A DNA stretch of 64,000 nt from Sphingomonas sp. Leaf34 (GCF_001421805.1 NZ_LMLC01000002.1:248001-312000), one strand, 5' to 3'. Shown: positions 49,809-60,402, numbered from the stretch's first letter. The notes: generated from the letters alone by a model not told the origin. Numbers and translations: made by a program.

Positions 49809-50860
49809 CAGTACTTCTCCACCAGAACGTCGGTGTAGAGCTCGGCAGCATCCGGCTCCGGGGTCTGCTCGGCGAAATCGGCGGCTTCGTTCACGATTTT
49901 CCTGATTTCCTGTTCAAGGGACTTGAGGTCCGCCTCGGTCACGCCCTGCGCGTCGAGCAGCTTCTTCATGTGATCGATCGGATCCGACTTGTCGCGGACC
50001 GCCTGGACCTCGTCACGCGTACGATACTTTGCCGGATCGGACATCGAGTGGCCACGATAGCGATAGGTCTTCATCTCGAGGATGACCGGACCCTTGCCCG
50101 CGCGGACCCAGGCGATCGCCTCTTCGGCAGCACCGCGGCAAGCCAGCACGTCCATGCCGTCGACCTGGATGCCGGGAATGCGGAAGCTCTCGCCGCGGCG
50201 ATACAGCTGGTCTTCGGCCGAGGCGCGATTGACGCTCGTGCCCATCGCGTACTGGTTGTTCTCGATCACGAAGATGATCGGGAGCTTCCACAGCTCGGCC
50301 ATGTTGAAGCTCTCATACACCTGGCCCTGGTTCGCGGCGCCGTCGCCGAAATAGGCCATGCAGATGCCGCCGTCGTTCGAATATTTGTGCTTGAACGCGA
50401 GGCCGGTACCGAGCGACACCTGCGCACCGACGATGCCGTGGCCGCCATAGAATTTATGCTCGGTCGAGAACATGTGCATCGACCCGCCCTTGCCCTTCGA
50501 GATCCCCGAATTGCGCCCGGTCAGCTCGGCCATGATCACCTTCGGGTCGATCCCATAGGCGAGCATGTGGCCGTGATCGCGGTAGCCGGTGATGACCGAA
50601 TCGGTCTCGCCGTTGAGCGCGGACTGCAGGCCCACGGCGACGGCTTCCTGGCCGATGTAGAGGTGGCAGAAGCCGCCGATCAGGCCCAAGCCATAGAGCT
50701 GGCCGGCTTTTTCCTCGAAACGGCGGATCAGCAGCATCTGCCGGTACATCTCGAGCAGTTCGTCCTTCGACGCCTCGTACGGTTTCGGTTCGGCCGGCCG
50801 TTCACGGTTGGTGATCGGCGGTTCGGCGATGGCGCGTACTGGTGGGGGGGTCTTGGCCAC
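49808..50860 (-). CDS. pdhA: Pyruvate dehydrogenase E1 alpha
   Basis: A 350-residue partner of PdhB. The thiamine diphosphate motif is [19 protein letters not shown], and the regulatory-loop region [15 protein letters not shown] is present. It begins with a GTG and a short Pro/Arg-rich leader before [19 protein letters not shown]. The ribosome site is weak (GAGG 11 bases before), so a slightly different start is possible. E2 and E3 genes are not in the window. Confidence 0.95.
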   Translation of the reverse strand: MAKTPPPVRAIAEPPITNRERPAEPKPYEASKDELLEMYRQMLLIRRFEEKAGQLYGLGLIGGFCHLYIGQEAVAVGLQSALNGETDSVITGYRDHGHMLAYGIDPKVIMAELTGRNSGISKGKGGSMHMFSTEHKFYGGHGIVGAQVSLGTGLAFKHKYSNDGGICMAYFGDGAANQGQVYESFNMAELWKLPIIFVIENNQYAMGTSVNRASAEDQLYRRGESFRIPGIQVDGMDVLACRGAAEEAIAWVRAGKGPVILEMKTYRYRGHSMSDPAKYRTRDEVQAVRDKSDPIDHMKKLLDAQGVTEADLKSLEQEIRKIVNEAADFAEQTPEPDAAELYTDVLVEKY

Positions 50861-51008
50861 GATGTGGGAAACCTCGTTTTCCGTAGGGGAGTTGAGGCAG
50901 CCTATAGGCGCGGACAGGGCCGAACATCAATTCCCGTCTGGGGTATGTCGGTTTGACGGGTGCGGGATGGGGTCGAGGCGTGCTGTGCGAGCCCTTTCCC
51001 ATAAGCAA

Positions 51009-51116
51009 ACCACCCCGGCGAAGGCCGGGGCCCAAGTTGCGAGGTCGCAGTAACGATCCGCATCGCTCAATTGGCGACGTCCCCCAATCGGGCCCCGGCC
51101 TTCGCCGGGGTGGTGG
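51009..51116. repeat. Intergenic hairpin-pair element, CCCCGGC family
   Basis: This copy lies in the 422-bp gap between divergent pdhA and the MFS gene. The left arm is ACCACCCCGGCGAAGGCCGG and the right arm its complement ending GGTGGTGG; the loops are GAAG and CTTC. The remainder of the gap (50861-51008 and 51117-51282) contains no gene I can support. The promoters for both genes must lie in these flanks. Confidence 0.82.
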
Positions 51117-51282
51117 GCCGGGGATGGTGTTCCCCGCTTCCTTGTTTTCCCGCGAAGGTGAGAGCCCGGTTTGTGTCCCCGCCTTTGCGAGGACACAGGC
51201 CTGGTTCGACGCAGCCACTATCCCCACCCCAAGCAAAGCTCCGGTTGCCCTCCCCGTTCGCCGCAGCCTAAAGCCTCAACGG

Positions 51283-52635
51283 ATGGCTCCCACGACAGAC
51301 CCGCACCAGCATCCCTTACGGATCGCCAATTTCCGTGCCTATTGGCTCTCCCGCTTCACGGGCACGATCGCGGTCAGCGCGATGTCGATCGTGATCGGAT
51401 GGCAGGTCTACAACATCGCGCGCGAGACGATGGACATCCGCCAGGCGGCGTTCATGCTCGGCATGATCGGGTTCGCGCAGTTCGTGCCGCTGTTCCTGCT
51501 GACCCCGATCACCGGGCTGGTCGCGGACAGTTTCGACCGGCGCTGGATCGTGCGGGGCACGACCACGCTCCTGGTGCTTACCGCGGCGACGCTGTGGTTG
51601 CTGACCTGGACCGGCCACCTCACGCTCGGCGTGCTCTTCATCGCTGCGGTTGCTTTCGGGGTCGCCCGCGCCTTTTCCGGGCCCGCCTATTCAGCCCTCG
51701 CCCCCAACCTCGTCCCCCGCGCCGTCCTGCCAACCGCGATCGCAATCAGTTCGATCGCGTGGCAGGTCGGCACGATCGCGGGGCCCAGCGTTGGCGGTCT
51801 CCTGTACGCGATCCACCCCGAGGTCGCCTACGGGGTCGCCACGATCCTCTTCCTCGTCGCGCTCGTCTTCATGTTCCTGATCGGCCCGGTACCGCAGCCC
51901 GCCGCGCAGACCGATCATCGCCCGCTCGCCCGGATCATCGAGGGCTTCACCTATGTCCGCCGCAACCGGCTCGTCCTCGCGACGATCACGCTGGATCTCT
52001 TCGCGGTGCTGCTCGCGGGTGCGACCTCGCTGCTCCCGGTCTACTCGCGCGACATCCTCCATGTCGGCTCGCAGGGCCTCGGCGTCCTTGCCGCGGGTAT
52101 GGGAATCGGCGCGGCGGTGACGGCAATCTGGTTCTCGGTTCGGCCGATGAGCACCAATGTCGGCGTGAAGATGCTGATCGCGGTCGTCGTCTTCGGCCTC
52201 GCGATCCTCACCTTCGGCGTCGCGACCCCGATCGTCAATCTGCTCGGCCTGACACCCGGCAACATCGCCGGGCTTCCTATTCACCCCGCGTTCGTCCTCA
52301 GCCTGGTCGCGTTGATCGTCGCCGGTGGGGCGGACATGATCTCGGTCTATGTCCGCCAGTCGCTGATCCAGCTCCACACCCCCGACGCGATGCGCGGTCG
52401 CGTCAGCGCAGTGTCGCAGCTCACCATCTCCGCCTCGAACGAGCTCGGCGAATTCGAGAGTGGCGTCATGGCGTCGCTGCTCGGTCCGGTCGGTGCGGTG
52501 GTATTCGGCGGCGTCGGTGCTATCGCCGTCACGATCGGCTGGGCGCGGCTGTTCCCGGAACTCGGACGGGCGCGAACCTTTGATCCCCCCGAGATGTTAG
52601 AGACCGAACCCCAGCACGGAGAAGCCAAGCCATGA
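51283..52635 (+). CDS. MFS exporter (EntS-like)
   Basis: A 450-residue transporter with about 12 membrane helices. It begins [31 protein letters not shown] and has the motif-A-like segment [16 protein letters not shown] between helices 2 and 3, as in EntS-type siderophore or drug exporters. The substrate is unknown. A frame open far upstream runs through the repeat and is not used. The stop overlaps the cysK start in ATGA. Confidence 0.88.
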   Translation: MAPTTDPHQHPLRIANFRAYWLSRFTGTIAVSAMSIVIGWQVYNIARETMDIRQAAFMLGMIGFAQFVPLFLLTPITGLVADSFDRRWIVRGTTTLLVLTAATLWLLTWTGHLTLGVLFIAAVAFGVARAFSGPAYSALAPNLVPRAVLPTAIAISSIAWQVGTIAGPSVGGLLYAIHPEVAYGVATILFLVALVFMFLIGPVPQPAAQTDHRPLARIIEGFTYVRRNRLVLATITLDLFAVLLAGATSLLPVYSRDILHVGSQGLGVLAAGMGIGAAVTAIWFSVRPMSTNVGVKMLIAVVVFGLAILTFGVATPIVNLLGLTPGNIAGLPIHPAFVLSLVALIVAGGADMISVYVRQSLIQLHTPDAMRGRVSAVSQLTISASNELGEFESGVMASLLGPVGAVVFGGVGAIAVTIGWARLFPELGRARTFDPPEMLETEPQHGEAKP

Positions 52636-53552
52636 AGGCCAACTCGATCCTCGAGACGATCGGCAACACCCCGCACGTCCGCCTGACGAAGCTGTTCCCA
52701 GACTCCGAAGTCTGGGTGAAGTCCGAGCGGTCGAACCCCGGCGGTTCGATCAAGGACCGCATCGCGCTCGCGATGATCGAGGCGGCGGAGAAGGACGGCC
52801 ACCTCAAGCCCGGCGGCACGATTATCGAACCGACCAGCGGCAACACCGGGATCGGCCTCGCGCTCGTCGCCGCGGTGAAGGGCTACAAGATCGTCTTAGT
52901 CATGCCAGAGAGCATGTCGATCGAGCGCCGCCGGCTGATGCTGGCGTATGGCGCGACGTTCGACCTGACCCCGCGCGAAAAGGGCATGAAGGGCGCGATC
53001 GAGCGTGCGAAGGAACTCGTCGAGCAGACGCCCGGATCCTGGATGCCGCAGCAGTTCGAAAACCCTGCGAACATCGCCGTGCATGTCGCGACAACGGCAC
53101 AGGAAATTCTCGCAGACTTCCGTGACACGCCGATCGACGTGATCATCACGGGTGTCGGCACCGGTGGCCATATCACCGGCGTCGCCGAGGCACTGAAGGC
53201 GGAATGGCCGTCGCTCAAGGTCTATGCGGTCGAGCCCGCCGCCTCCCCGGTCATTGCTGGCGGCCAGCCCGGCCCGCACCCGATCCAGGGCATCGGCGCA
53301 GGCTTCATCCCGGTGAACCTGCACACCCAGGCGCTCGACGGCGTCATCGAGGTCGACGCCGCGGTGGCCAAGGACATGGCGCGTCGTTCGGCCACCGAAG
53401 AGGGCATGCTGGTCGGCATCAGTTCGGGCGCGACGCTCGCCGCGATCCTCCAGAAGCTGCCCGACCTGCCCGACGACGTCCGCGTCCTGGGCTTCAACTA
53501 CGACACCGGCGAGCGTTATCTGTCGGTGCCGGACTTCCTGCCAGAACAGTGA
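52632..53552 (+). CDS. cysK: Cysteine synthase A
   Basis: A 306-residue PLP enzyme that makes cysteine from O-acetylserine and sulfide. The PLP lysine lies in [31 protein letters not shown] is the substrate loop and [14 protein letters not shown] binds the PLP phosphate. It is flanked by ATGA and GTGA overlaps with an exporter and a cell-wall hydrolase, an unexpected setting for a cysteine gene. Confidence 0.95.
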   Translation: MKANSILETIGNTPHVRLTKLFPDSEVWVKSERSNPGGSIKDRIALAMIEAAEKDGHLKPGGTIIEPTSGNTGIGLALVAAVKGYKIVLVMPESMSIERRRLMLAYGATFDLTPREKGMKGAIERAKELVEQTPGSWMPQQFENPANIAVHVATTAQEILADFRDTPIDVIITGVGTGGHITGVAEALKAEWPSLKVYAVEPAASPVIAGGQPGPHPIQGIGAGFIPVNLHTQALDGVIEVDAAVAKDMARRSATEEGMLVGISSGATLAAILQKLPDLPDDVRVLGFNYDTGERYLSVPDFLPEQ

Positions 53553-54865
53553 AGCACCACTCCTCCGCCGCGTCCCATGGGCGCGGCACCACGATCCTCA
53601 ACGGCGTTCTCGCCGCCATCGCTGGCTGCGCGATCCTCGGGCCGGCGCTGGTCATCGCCAACGCGCCGATCATAGAGCCGGCTCCGAAGGTCGCTGCCCC
53701 CCGGCAACGGGTCGTGCCGAAAGCCGAACTTCCCCCGGTCGAGCCGGTCGCATTCGTCGATCTGGCGCCGCAGGACGCCCGAGCGTTCAACGCGACCGTG
53801 CCGTTCTCGACCGAGCCGAACCCGGCGGCCCGCCCGTTCACGTTCGAAGGTCCGGCGGACGATCTTGCACGTGCCACCGACTGCCTGGCCGCCGCGGTCC
53901 TGTACGAAGCGGGCGACGATGCGGTCGGCGAAAAGGCAGTCGCGCAAGTCATCCTCAACCGCCTGCACCACCCCGCTTTTCCAAAGACGGTCTGCGGCGT
54001 GGTGTTCGAGGGTTCGGAGCGCACCACCGGCTGCCAGTTCACCTTTGCCTGTGATGGCGCGCTCATCCGGCGCCCGTCCGAGCCCGGCTGGATCCGCGCC
54101 CGCGAAATCGCCGCCGCCGCATTGTCGGGCTCGGTCTACAAACCGGTCGGCTATGCGACCCATTACCATACCGACTGGGTCGTGCCGTATTGGCAGTCGA
54201 GCCTCGACAAGGTCGCCGCGGTCCACACGCACCTGTTCTTTCGCTGGACCGGCTGGTGGGGCACGCCGCCCGCGTTCAACCGTCACGTCCTCAGCGGCGA
54301 ACCGGTGATCGCAAAGCTTGCCGGCTTATCCGACGCGCATGGTCTGGCCACGGCGGTTGCGGCGGCAGACGAGGCCAATGCCACGCTGGCCGCGATGTCG
54401 CTAAACACCCGCGGGCTCGCACCGCTCCCGACCGATCCGAACAGCTTCCTGACGACGATCGATCCGCGCCAGCCACCCGAGAGCTTTCAGGCGCTCGCGT
54501 TGAAGGCGTGCGGCGACCGTCCTCGCTGCAAGGTGATGGGCTGGAGCGAGCCCGGCGCGATGGGCTTCGCGCTACCGCTCAACGACGAACAGATTGCCGC
54601 GCTGTCGTTCAGCTATCTTCGCGACCGCGACGCAAAACTAGAAAAGACGTTGTGGAACTGTGCCGAGTTTCCCCGCAAAATCCCGGCGCAATGCATGAAG
54701 CGACAGGTTATGCGCGCCACGCCAGTGGCCGCGCCGGTAGTCGCGGTGCCGGAACAGCCGGTGGCGGGGCCGATCCCCGAATTGAACGGCGTGCGGCGAA
54801 AGCAGGATGCCGCGACGCGAGCCACGCCTGCGACAGCACCGGTAGCAGTCATTCCGAAATCGTAG
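53549..54865 (+). CDS. SleB-type cell wall hydrolase
   Basis: A 438-residue protein with an N-terminal membrane anchor ([22 protein letters not shown]) and a Pro-rich linker. The SleB/hydrolase_2 domain spans about residues 110-225: [21 protein letters not shown] with the catalytic Glu, then [10 protein letters not shown] and [14 protein letters not shown] further 200 residues of unknown fold and an Ala/Pro/Val tail follow. It starts at a GTG within the cysK stop. It probably cuts peptidoglycan glycan strands. Confidence 0.87.
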   Translation: MKHHSSAASHGRGTTILNGVLAAIAGCAILGPALVIANAPIIEPAPKVAAPRQRVVPKAELPPVEPVAFVDLAPQDARAFNATVPFSTEPNPAARPFTFEGPADDLARATDCLAAAVLYEAGDDAVGEKAVAQVILNRLHHPAFPKTVCGVVFEGSERTTGCQFTFACDGALIRRPSEPGWIRAREIAAAALSGSVYKPVGYATHYHTDWVVPYWQSSLDKVAAVHTHLFFRWTGWWGTPPAFNRHVLSGEPVIAKLAGLSDAHGLATAVAAADEANATLAAMSLNTRGLAPLPTDPNSFLTTIDPRQPPESFQALALKACGDRPRCKVMGWSEPGAMGFALPLNDEQIAALSFSYLRDRDAKLEKTLWNCAEFPRKIPAQCMKRQVMRATPVAAPVVAVPEQPVAGPIPELNGVRRKQDAATRATPATAPVAVIPKS

Positions 54866-54871
54866 ATCCGA

Positions 54872-54904
54872 CCTTCTCCCCGTCCTGACCGGCAGGGGAG
54901 AAGG
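54872..54904. terminator. Bidirectional hairpin terminator
   Basis: CCTTCTCCCC (54872-54881) pairs perfectly with GGGGAGAAGG (54895-54904) around a 13-base loop. It lies between the converging hydrolase gene, which ends seven bases before it, and the acyl-CoA dehydrogenase gene. There is no clear U-tract. Confidence 0.6.
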
Positions 54905-54941
54905 ACGTCTGCGGCGGATCACCTCGGCAATCCGCCCCCGA

Positions 54942-56744
54942 TCACGCGGCCATGAACATCTCGGGCGGCAGCGCCATCAGCGATTCCGCACCACCCTCGA
55001 TCTTCCGACGCAGCGCGCCCGCATCCGGCAGGATCCGCTCGGCGTAGAAACGTGCGGTCACCAGCTTGGCGTCGAGGAACGCGGCCTCGCCTTCGCCCGC
55101 CGCCTTCAGCGTGGTCGCAGCGACCGCCATCCGCAGCCACATCACGCCGACCGCGACGATGCCCATCAGGTGCATGTAGCTGACCGCGCCCGCGCCGACA
55201 TTCTCGGGGTTCTTCATGCCGTTCGCCATGAACCACATCGTCGCCGCCTGAAGCTGGCCGTTCGCCTTCTCCAGCGCCTCGGCGAACGCCGCCGTTGCCG
55301 GATCGGCCTTTGCCGCCGCGACGTCGTCCGCGACCAGCTTGAAGAACGCCTGGATCCCGCGTCCGCCATTCTGCGCCAGCTTGCGGCCGACCAGGTCCAT
55401 CGCCTGCACGCCGTTGGTGCCTTCGTAGATCATCGCGATCCGCGCATCGCGGACATATTGCTCCATGCCCCATTCGGCGATGTAGCCATGGCCGCCATAG
55501 ACCTGCTGCGCATTGGTCGCGATCGCATAGCCCATGTCGGTGCCGTAGCCCTTGATGACCGGGGTCAGCAGGCTGATGATGTCGCCCGCCAGCTGGCGCT
55601 CTTCCTCGGTCTCGGCGCTATGCTCGAGATCGGCCTGCAGCGCGGTCCACAGGATCAGCGCGCGCAGGCCCTCGGTCAGCGACTTGCCCTCCATCAGCAT
55701 GCGGCGGATGTCCGGGTGGACGAACAGCGTGTCGGCCTTCTCCTGCGGCTCCTTGGCGCCGGTCAGCGCGCGGCCCTGGCGACGGTCGTGCGCGTACTGG
55801 ACCGCGTTCTGATAGGCGACCTCGGCCACGCCGAGGCCCTGGAGCCCGACGCCGAGCCGCGCGGCGTTCATCATGATGAACATCGCCGCGAGACCCTTCA
55901 TCTCCTCGCCAACCAGCCAGCCGGTCGCCGAATCATAGTTCATCACGCAGGTCGAGTTCGCGTGGATGCCCATCTTGTGCTCGATCGAGCCACAGGTGAC
56001 GCCGTTGCGCGCGCCGAGCGAGCCGTCCTCGTTCACCAGCATCTTGGGCACCACGAACAGCGAAATGCCCTTCGAGCTGTCCGGCGCGCCGGGGGTCTTC
56101 GCCAGCACGAGGTGGATGATGTTCTCGGTCAGGTCATGCTCACCGCTCGAGATGAAGATCTTGGTGCCGGTGATCGCGTACGAACCATCCGCCTGCGGCT
56201 CGGCCTTGGTGCGGATCAGACCCAGATCGGTGCCGCACTGCGGCTCGGTGAGGTTCATCGTGCCGCCCCATTCGCCCGACACCATCTTCGGCACGTACAT
56301 CGCCTTCTGCGCGTCCGAGCCCTTGGCGATCAGCGCGGCGATCGCGCCGTGCGTCAGCCCGGGATACATCGCGAACGCCATGTTCGACGAGATCATGTAT
56401 TCCTGGAACGCAGTCGACACGACGTGCGGCATCCCCTGCCCGCCATATTCGGGCTGGTTGCCGAGCGTCGCCCAGCCGCTCTCGACATATTGCTTGTACG
56501 CTTCCTTGAAGCCGTCGGGTGTCGTGACCGACCCGTCCTCGTGCCGCGTGCACCCCTGCTGGTCGCCCGACAGGTTCAGCGGGAACAGCACCTCGGCGAC
56601 GAACTTGCCGCCCTCTTCCAGCACGGCATCGACGACGTCGGGCGAGGCTCCATCGAAGCCGGGCAGATTGGAATAGCGTGGCAGGCCGACGACATGCTCG
56701 AAGACGAAACGCGTGTCACGGACGGGGGGCGTATACTGGGGCAT
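54942..56744 (-). CDS. Long-form acyl-CoA dehydrogenase
   Basis: A 600-residue flavoprotein of the long FadE/DmdC-like class. The N-terminal helical extension is followed by [18 protein letters not shown] and [13 protein letters not shown] (FAD and acyl sites). The catalytic base is in [13 protein letters not shown], and a C-terminal extension ([16 protein letters not shown] to the end) is characteristic of the class. It oxidises acyl-CoA to enoyl-CoA; the chain length is unknown. The MerR gene lies only three bases upstream. Confidence 0.93.
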   Translation of the reverse strand: MPQYTPPVRDTRFVFEHVVGLPRYSNLPGFDGASPDVVDAVLEEGGKFVAEVLFPLNLSGDQQGCTRHEDGSVTTPDGFKEAYKQYVESGWATLGNQPEYGGQGMPHVVSTAFQEYMISSNMAFAMYPGLTHGAIAALIAKGSDAQKAMYVPKMVSGEWGGTMNLTEPQCGTDLGLIRTKAEPQADGSYAITGTKIFISSGEHDLTENIIHLVLAKTPGAPDSSKGISLFVVPKMLVNEDGSLGARNGVTCGSIEHKMGIHANSTCVMNYDSATGWLVGEEMKGLAAMFIMMNAARLGVGLQGLGVAEVAYQNAVQYAHDRRQGRALTGAKEPQEKADTLFVHPDIRRMLMEGKSLTEGLRALILWTALQADLEHSAETEEERQLAGDIISLLTPVIKGYGTDMGYAIATNAQQVYGGHGYIAEWGMEQYVRDARIAMIYEGTNGVQAMDLVGRKLAQNGGRGIQAFFKLVADDVAAAKADPATAAFAEALEKANGQLQAATMWFMANGMKNPENVGAGAVSYMHLMGIVAVGVMWLRMAVAATTLKAAGEGEAAFLDAKLVTARFYAERILPDAGALRRKIEGGAESLMALPPEMFMAA

Positions 56745-56747
56745 GGT

Positions 56748-57200
56748 TTATCCTTGGTTGTCCTGGGCGCGGCTGACTTCGAGAAGGGCCACGAAACTGG
56801 TGAGTTCGTCGATGGCGAGATCGATGTCGCGCTTCTGCGCGGTCAGCAGCGCGATCCGGGCCTGGCTGCGCTCGATCACGACCTGGCGCTGCGCACGGCG
56901 GCCGTCGCCGAGATCGTAGAGATCGATCATCTCGCGGATCTCGCCAAGGCTGAACCCGACCCGCTTGCCGCGCAGGATCCAGGCGAGCCGCGCGCGATCG
57001 CGATGCGAATAGATGCGCTGCGTGCCACGACGCTCGGGGCCGATCAGCCCCTCATCCTCGTAGAACCGCAACGCGCGCGCGGTCACGTCGAACTCGGCCG
57101 ACAGGTCGGAAATCGTGAAGCTCTCACGGTCGTGCCGCGGTTCGATCACCGCGTAGGATTCAGGAGAGACCCGGGAGTGAGGAGATGCTCGTGTCGCCAT
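56748..57200 (-). CDS. MerR-family regulator (LiuR-like)
   Basis: A 150-residue regulator. The winged helix-turn-helix is FTISDLSAEFDVTARALRFYEDEGLIGPERRG, with RIYSHRDRARLAWILRGKRVGFSLGEIREMI next, then a long helix. There are no metal-binding cysteines. The WILRGKRVGFSL segment resembles LiuR-type MerR proteins, which control branched-chain amino acid and fatty acid catabolism in proteobacteria. Its place ahead of an acyl-CoA dehydrogenase agrees. Confidence 0.9.
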   Translation of the reverse strand: MATRASPHSRVSPESYAVIEPRHDRESFTISDLSAEFDVTARALRFYEDEGLIGPERRGTQRIYSHRDRARLAWILRGKRVGFSLGEIREMIDLYDLGDGRRAQRQVVIERSQARIALLTAQKRDIDLAIDELTSFVALLEVSRAQDNQG

Positions 57201-57207
57201 CCCCGAA

Positions 57208-57236
57208 TACGTAACTCTCGTTTACGTCAACGTCAA
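57208..57236 (-). promoter_or_regulatory. Candidate MerR operator/promoter
   Basis: Immediately before the MerR start the minus strand reads TTGACG twice in tandem (57236-57225), then TAAACG, AGAG and TTACGTA. ACGTAAC and GTTTACGT form an imperfect inverted repeat around TCTC. Such an arrangement fits a MerR-type operator and autoregulation. A convincing -10 is not visible. Confidence 0.4.
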
Positions 57237-57718
57237 TTGCCGCAAAGCAACTTTCCGCCCGATGACCGTAGCGTCGCGGCCTCCGATCGCGATTCGCTCA
57301 GCCGTTCGACGGTGACCGCCGCCAGCGAGGCGCGCCCGGTGCACAGCGACTCGCAAGCCTCGGGCACGTCGGCGGGAAACACCATCCGATCGCCGTCGAA
57401 CCGCGCGTCGAAGGTGCAGGCGCCAAAGGCGAGCCTGAGCACGGCGCCCGACCGCTCCACGGTCCCCGACGCCGCGCAGGCCTGATCCTCGCCATACTCG
57501 ACGCTGACGCCGATCCGGCTCGTCCTGCCGGTACCCACGACACACACGCGGTCGGTATCGCGCGACCAGGATCCCTGCAGAGGCGCGTCCGGATCGGGCA
57601 CGATCCCCGCCGTCTGCGCCGCCGCCTCGAGCCGCGCACCCGGACTGTCCGCGACCGCGTTCGACGGCTCCGTTCCGCAACCGCCCAGCGCGAGGGCGAG
57701 CAGCAGCGCACGCCTCAT
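57233..57718 (-). CDS. Cys-rich lipoprotein of unknown function
   Basis: A 161-residue protein with a lipobox ALALGGC (lipid Cys14). The mature part has six further Cys (RVCVV, QACAA, FGACTF, EACESLC and LLCGN), enough for three disulfides, and a beta-rich look. It is not a family I recognise; small lysozyme-inhibitor or META-like lipoproteins are distant options. Its start overlaps the hisI stop in ATGA. Confidence 0.7.
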   Translation of the reverse strand: MRRALLLALALGGCGTEPSNAVADSPGARLEAAAQTAGIVPDPDAPLQGSWSRDTDRVCVVGTGRTSRIGVSVEYGEDQACAASGTVERSGAVLRLAFGACTFDARFDGDRMVFPADVPEACESLCTGRASLAAVTVERLSESRSEAATLRSSGGKLLCGN

Positions 57719-58077
57719 TCGGCGGGCACCAGCCTGTCGCCCTCGATCCGCCGGAAGAAGCACGTCCGCTCGCCGGTATGGCACGCCGGCCCCGCCGCAT
57801 CCGCGATCACCCACACCGCGTCCTGATCGCAATCGATCCGCAGTTCGGCGACGCGCAGCACGTTCCCCGACGTCTCGCCCTTCTTCCACAGCGTTTCGCG
57901 GCTCCGTGACCAGAAATGCGCCTCGCCGGACGCCTGCGTCTGCGCCAGCGCCTCCGCGTTCATATGTGCGACCATCAGCACGTCGCCCGATACGCGATCG
58001 GTGACGACCGCGGTCAAAAGCCCGGCGGAGTCGAATTTGGGATCGAGCGTGAGGCCCGTGTCGCGGCTGTGTGTCAT
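57715..58077 (-). CDS. hisI: Phosphoribosyl-AMP cyclohydrolase
   Basis: A 120-residue enzyme for the third step of histidine synthesis. The core motifs are [18 protein letters not shown] and [14 protein letters not shown], with [13 protein letters not shown] at the end; the Cys and Asp residues for zinc and magnesium are intact. No HisE domain is fused. It stands apart from other his genes and is divergent from purF. Confidence 0.95.
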   Translation of the reverse strand: MTHSRDTGLTLDPKFDSAGLLTAVVTDRVSGDVLMVAHMNAEALAQTQASGEAHFWSRSRETLWKKGETSGNVLRVAELRIDCDQDAVWVIADAAGPACHTGERTCFFRRIEGDRLVPAE

Positions 58078-58210
58078 GCCACGGATATACCCGAAACCGG
58101 CGCCGATGCGACCGCCCCGCGCGAAACGATCCGCGCAAGCTTATTACAAACAGGCGACAAACGCGGGAAGCGCTCGTATAGGGCAGCCTCCGCACGACGT
58201 GAGATCCGGC

Positions 58211-59668
58211 ATGCTGACGACAAACCCTTATGACGACGACAAACTTCGCGAAGAGTGCGGGGTGTTTGGCGTCTCGGCCACCGAGGGCGCGGCTGCGCTC
58301 GTCGCGCTCGGCCTGCACGCTTTGCAACATCGTGGGCAGGAAGCTGCCGGGATAACCACTTTCGACGGTGCCAATTTCCACACGCACCGCGCGATGGGGC
58401 ATGTCGCGGGCAATTTCGACCGCGACGACGTGATCCGCGCGCTCCCTGGCACCGTCGCCTGCGGCCATGTCCGCTATTCGACGACCGGCGAGACCGCGCT
58501 GCGCAACGTCCAGCCGCTCTATGCCGAGCTGTCGACCGGCGGCTTCGCGATCGCGCATAACGGCAATATTTCCAACGCGATGCGGCTGCGGCGCGAGCTC
58601 GTCCGCCGCGGCTCGATCTTCCAGTCGACCAGCGATACCGAGACGATCATCCATCTCGTCGCGACGTCGAACTATCGCACGCTGCTCGATCGCTTCATCG
58701 ATGCGCTCAAGCAGATCGAAGGCGCGTACTCGCTGATCGTGATGACGCCAGAGGGCATGATCGCCTGCCGCGATCCGTTAGGCATCCGTCCGCTCGTCAT
58801 GGGCAAGCTCGGCGACGCGGTGATCTTCGCCTCGGAGACGGTCGCGCTCGACGTCGTCGGCGCCACCTTCGTCCGTGCGATCGAACCCGGCGAGCTGGTC
58901 ATCGTCCAGGGCGCGGAGATCCGCTCGATCCGCCCGTTCGCGCCGATGGCGGCGCGGCCCTGCATCTTCGAATGGGTGTATTTCTCGCGGCCCGATTCGA
59001 TCGTCGGCGATCACTCGATCTATTCGGTGCGGAAGGCGATCGGCGCGCAGCTCGCGATCGAATCACCGGTCGAGGCCGATCTGGTCATTCCGGTTCCCGA
59101 TTCGGGCACGCCTGCCGCGATCGGTTATGCGCAGCAATCGGGCATCCCGTTCGAGCTCGGCATCATCCGCTCGCATTATGTCGGCCGCACCTTCATCTCG
59201 CCCGGCGACAAGGTCCGCCATCTCGGCGTGAAGCTCAAGCACAACGCCAACCGCGCGCTCATCAAGGGCAAGCGCGTCATCCTCGTCGACGACTCGATCG
59301 TCCGCGGCACGACCTCGCTCAAGATCGTCGAGATGATGCGCGAGGCGGGGGCCGCCGAAGTCCATATGCGGATCGCCAGCCCGCCGACGCGGCACTCGTG
59401 CTTCTACGGCGTCGACACGCCCGAGCGCGAGAAGCTGCTCGCGGCCAAGCTCGATCTTGGCGGGATGACCGGCTTCATCCATGCCGACAGCCTCAACTTC
59501 ATCTCGATCGACGGCCTCTACAAGGCGCTGGGCGAGGCGAAGCGCGCGGATGTCCGCCCGAAATATTGTGATGCGTGCTTCACCGGCGACTATCCGACCA
59601 CGCTGACCGATCATGACGAGGGCGCCGAAGTCGACCAGTTCGCGATGCTCGCCGAACGTGTCATCTGA
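58211..59668 (+). CDS. purF: Amidophosphoribosyltransferase (Fe-S type)
   Basis: A 485-residue enzyme for the first step of purine synthesis. Cys16 in REECGVFGV is the glutaminase nucleophile, so a 15-residue propeptide must be removed. The PRPP loop is VILVDDSIVRGTTS. Cysteines in ARPCIFEW, RHSCFYG and KYCDACFTGDYP match the four cluster ligands of the Bacillus subtilis type. An oxygen-sensitive 4Fe-4S enzyme is therefore expected, unlike E. coli PurF. Confidence 0.96.
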   Translation: MLTTNPYDDDKLREECGVFGVSATEGAAALVALGLHALQHRGQEAAGITTFDGANFHTHRAMGHVAGNFDRDDVIRALPGTVACGHVRYSTTGETALRNVQPLYAELSTGGFAIAHNGNISNAMRLRRELVRRGSIFQSTSDTETIIHLVATSNYRTLLDRFIDALKQIEGAYSLIVMTPEGMIACRDPLGIRPLVMGKLGDAVIFASETVALDVVGATFVRAIEPGELVIVQGAEIRSIRPFAPMAARPCIFEWVYFSRPDSIVGDHSIYSVRKAIGAQLAIESPVEADLVIPVPDSGTPAAIGYAQQSGIPFELGIIRSHYVGRTFISPGDKVRHLGVKLKHNANRALIKGKRVILVDDSIVRGTTSLKIVEMMREAGAAEVHMRIASPPTRHSCFYGVDTPEREKLLAAKLDLGGMTGFIHADSLNFISIDGLYKALGEAKRADVRPKYCDACFTGDYPTTLTDHDEGAEVDQFAMLAERVI

Positions 59669-59684
59669 TACTCCCGGAGTGATA

Positions 59685-60395
59685 ATGACCGACAAGCCCC
59701 TCGAAGGCCGGCTGGCGCTGGTCACCGGTGCCAGCCGCGGTATCGGCGCCGCCACCGCGATCGCACTCGCGGCAAATGGCGCGCATGTCGTCCTGACCGC
59801 GCGGACCCCCGGCGGTCTCGAAGAGGTCGAGGCCACGATCCACGCGGCCGGCGGCTCGGCGACGATCGCGCCGCTCGATCTGGCGGAAAGCGAAGCGATC
59901 GCCCGGCTGGCGACCGCGATCGGCGATAGATGGGATGCGCTCGACATCCTCGTGCTCAATGCGGGCATGCTCGGCTCGCTGTCCTCGGTCCCGGCGATCG
60001 ATCCCAAGGAAATGGCGCAGGTCCTGACGCTCAACGTCAGCGCGCAGGCCGCGCTGATCGCGGCGTTCGATTTGATGCTGAAAAAGGCCAGGTCCGCCCG
60101 GGTGATCGGCGTGACGTCGAGCGTCGGCCGCAAGCCCCGCGCCTATTGGGGCCTGTACGGCGCCTCGAAGGCCGCGTTCGAGACATTGCTCGGCGCCTAT
60201 GGCGACGAGATGGCCGAGATCAGCGCGATCCGTACCGCGATCGTCGATCCGGGCGCCACGCGCACCAAAATGCGCGCCCGCGCCTATCCGGGCGAGGATC
60301 CGAACTCGGTCAAGGAACCGACCGTCGTGGCCGATCGCATAGTCGCGCTGGCAATCGAGGGCTTTGAGCCCGGCCACTTCGAGCGGGTCGCGTAA
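59685..60395 (+). CDS. Short-chain dehydrogenase/reductase
   Basis: A 236-residue NAD(P)-dependent oxidoreductase. The cofactor loop is LVTGASRGIGAA, NAG appears as LVLNAGMLGS, and the catalytic set is TSSVGR (Ser) with YGASK (Tyr-Lys). TARTPGG after the second strand suggests NADP preference. The substrate is unknown. CGGAGTGATA before the ATG fixes the start 16 bases after purF. Confidence 0.92.
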   Translation: MTDKPLEGRLALVTGASRGIGAATAIALAANGAHVVLTARTPGGLEEVEATIHAAGGSATIAPLDLAESEAIARLATAIGDRWDALDILVLNAGMLGSLSSVPAIDPKEMAQVLTLNVSAQAALIAAFDLMLKKARSARVIGVTSSVGRKPRAYWGLYGASKAAFETLLGAYGDEMAEISAIRTAIVDPGATRTKMRARAYPGEDPNSVKEPTVVADRIVALAIEGFEPGHFERVA

Positions 60396-60402
60396 GCCCC
60401 AC

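Noticed and set aside
48354..49838. Plus-strand frame of 494 codons antisense to pdhB
   Set aside because: PdhB is unmistakable on the other strand; the frame has no motifs.
57200..57236. Canonical housekeeping promoter for the MerR gene
   Set aside because: TTGACG is present, but at 17 bases the -10 would be TACGTA, a poor match, and with 19-base spacing it is worse. Only an operator-like repeat is claimed.
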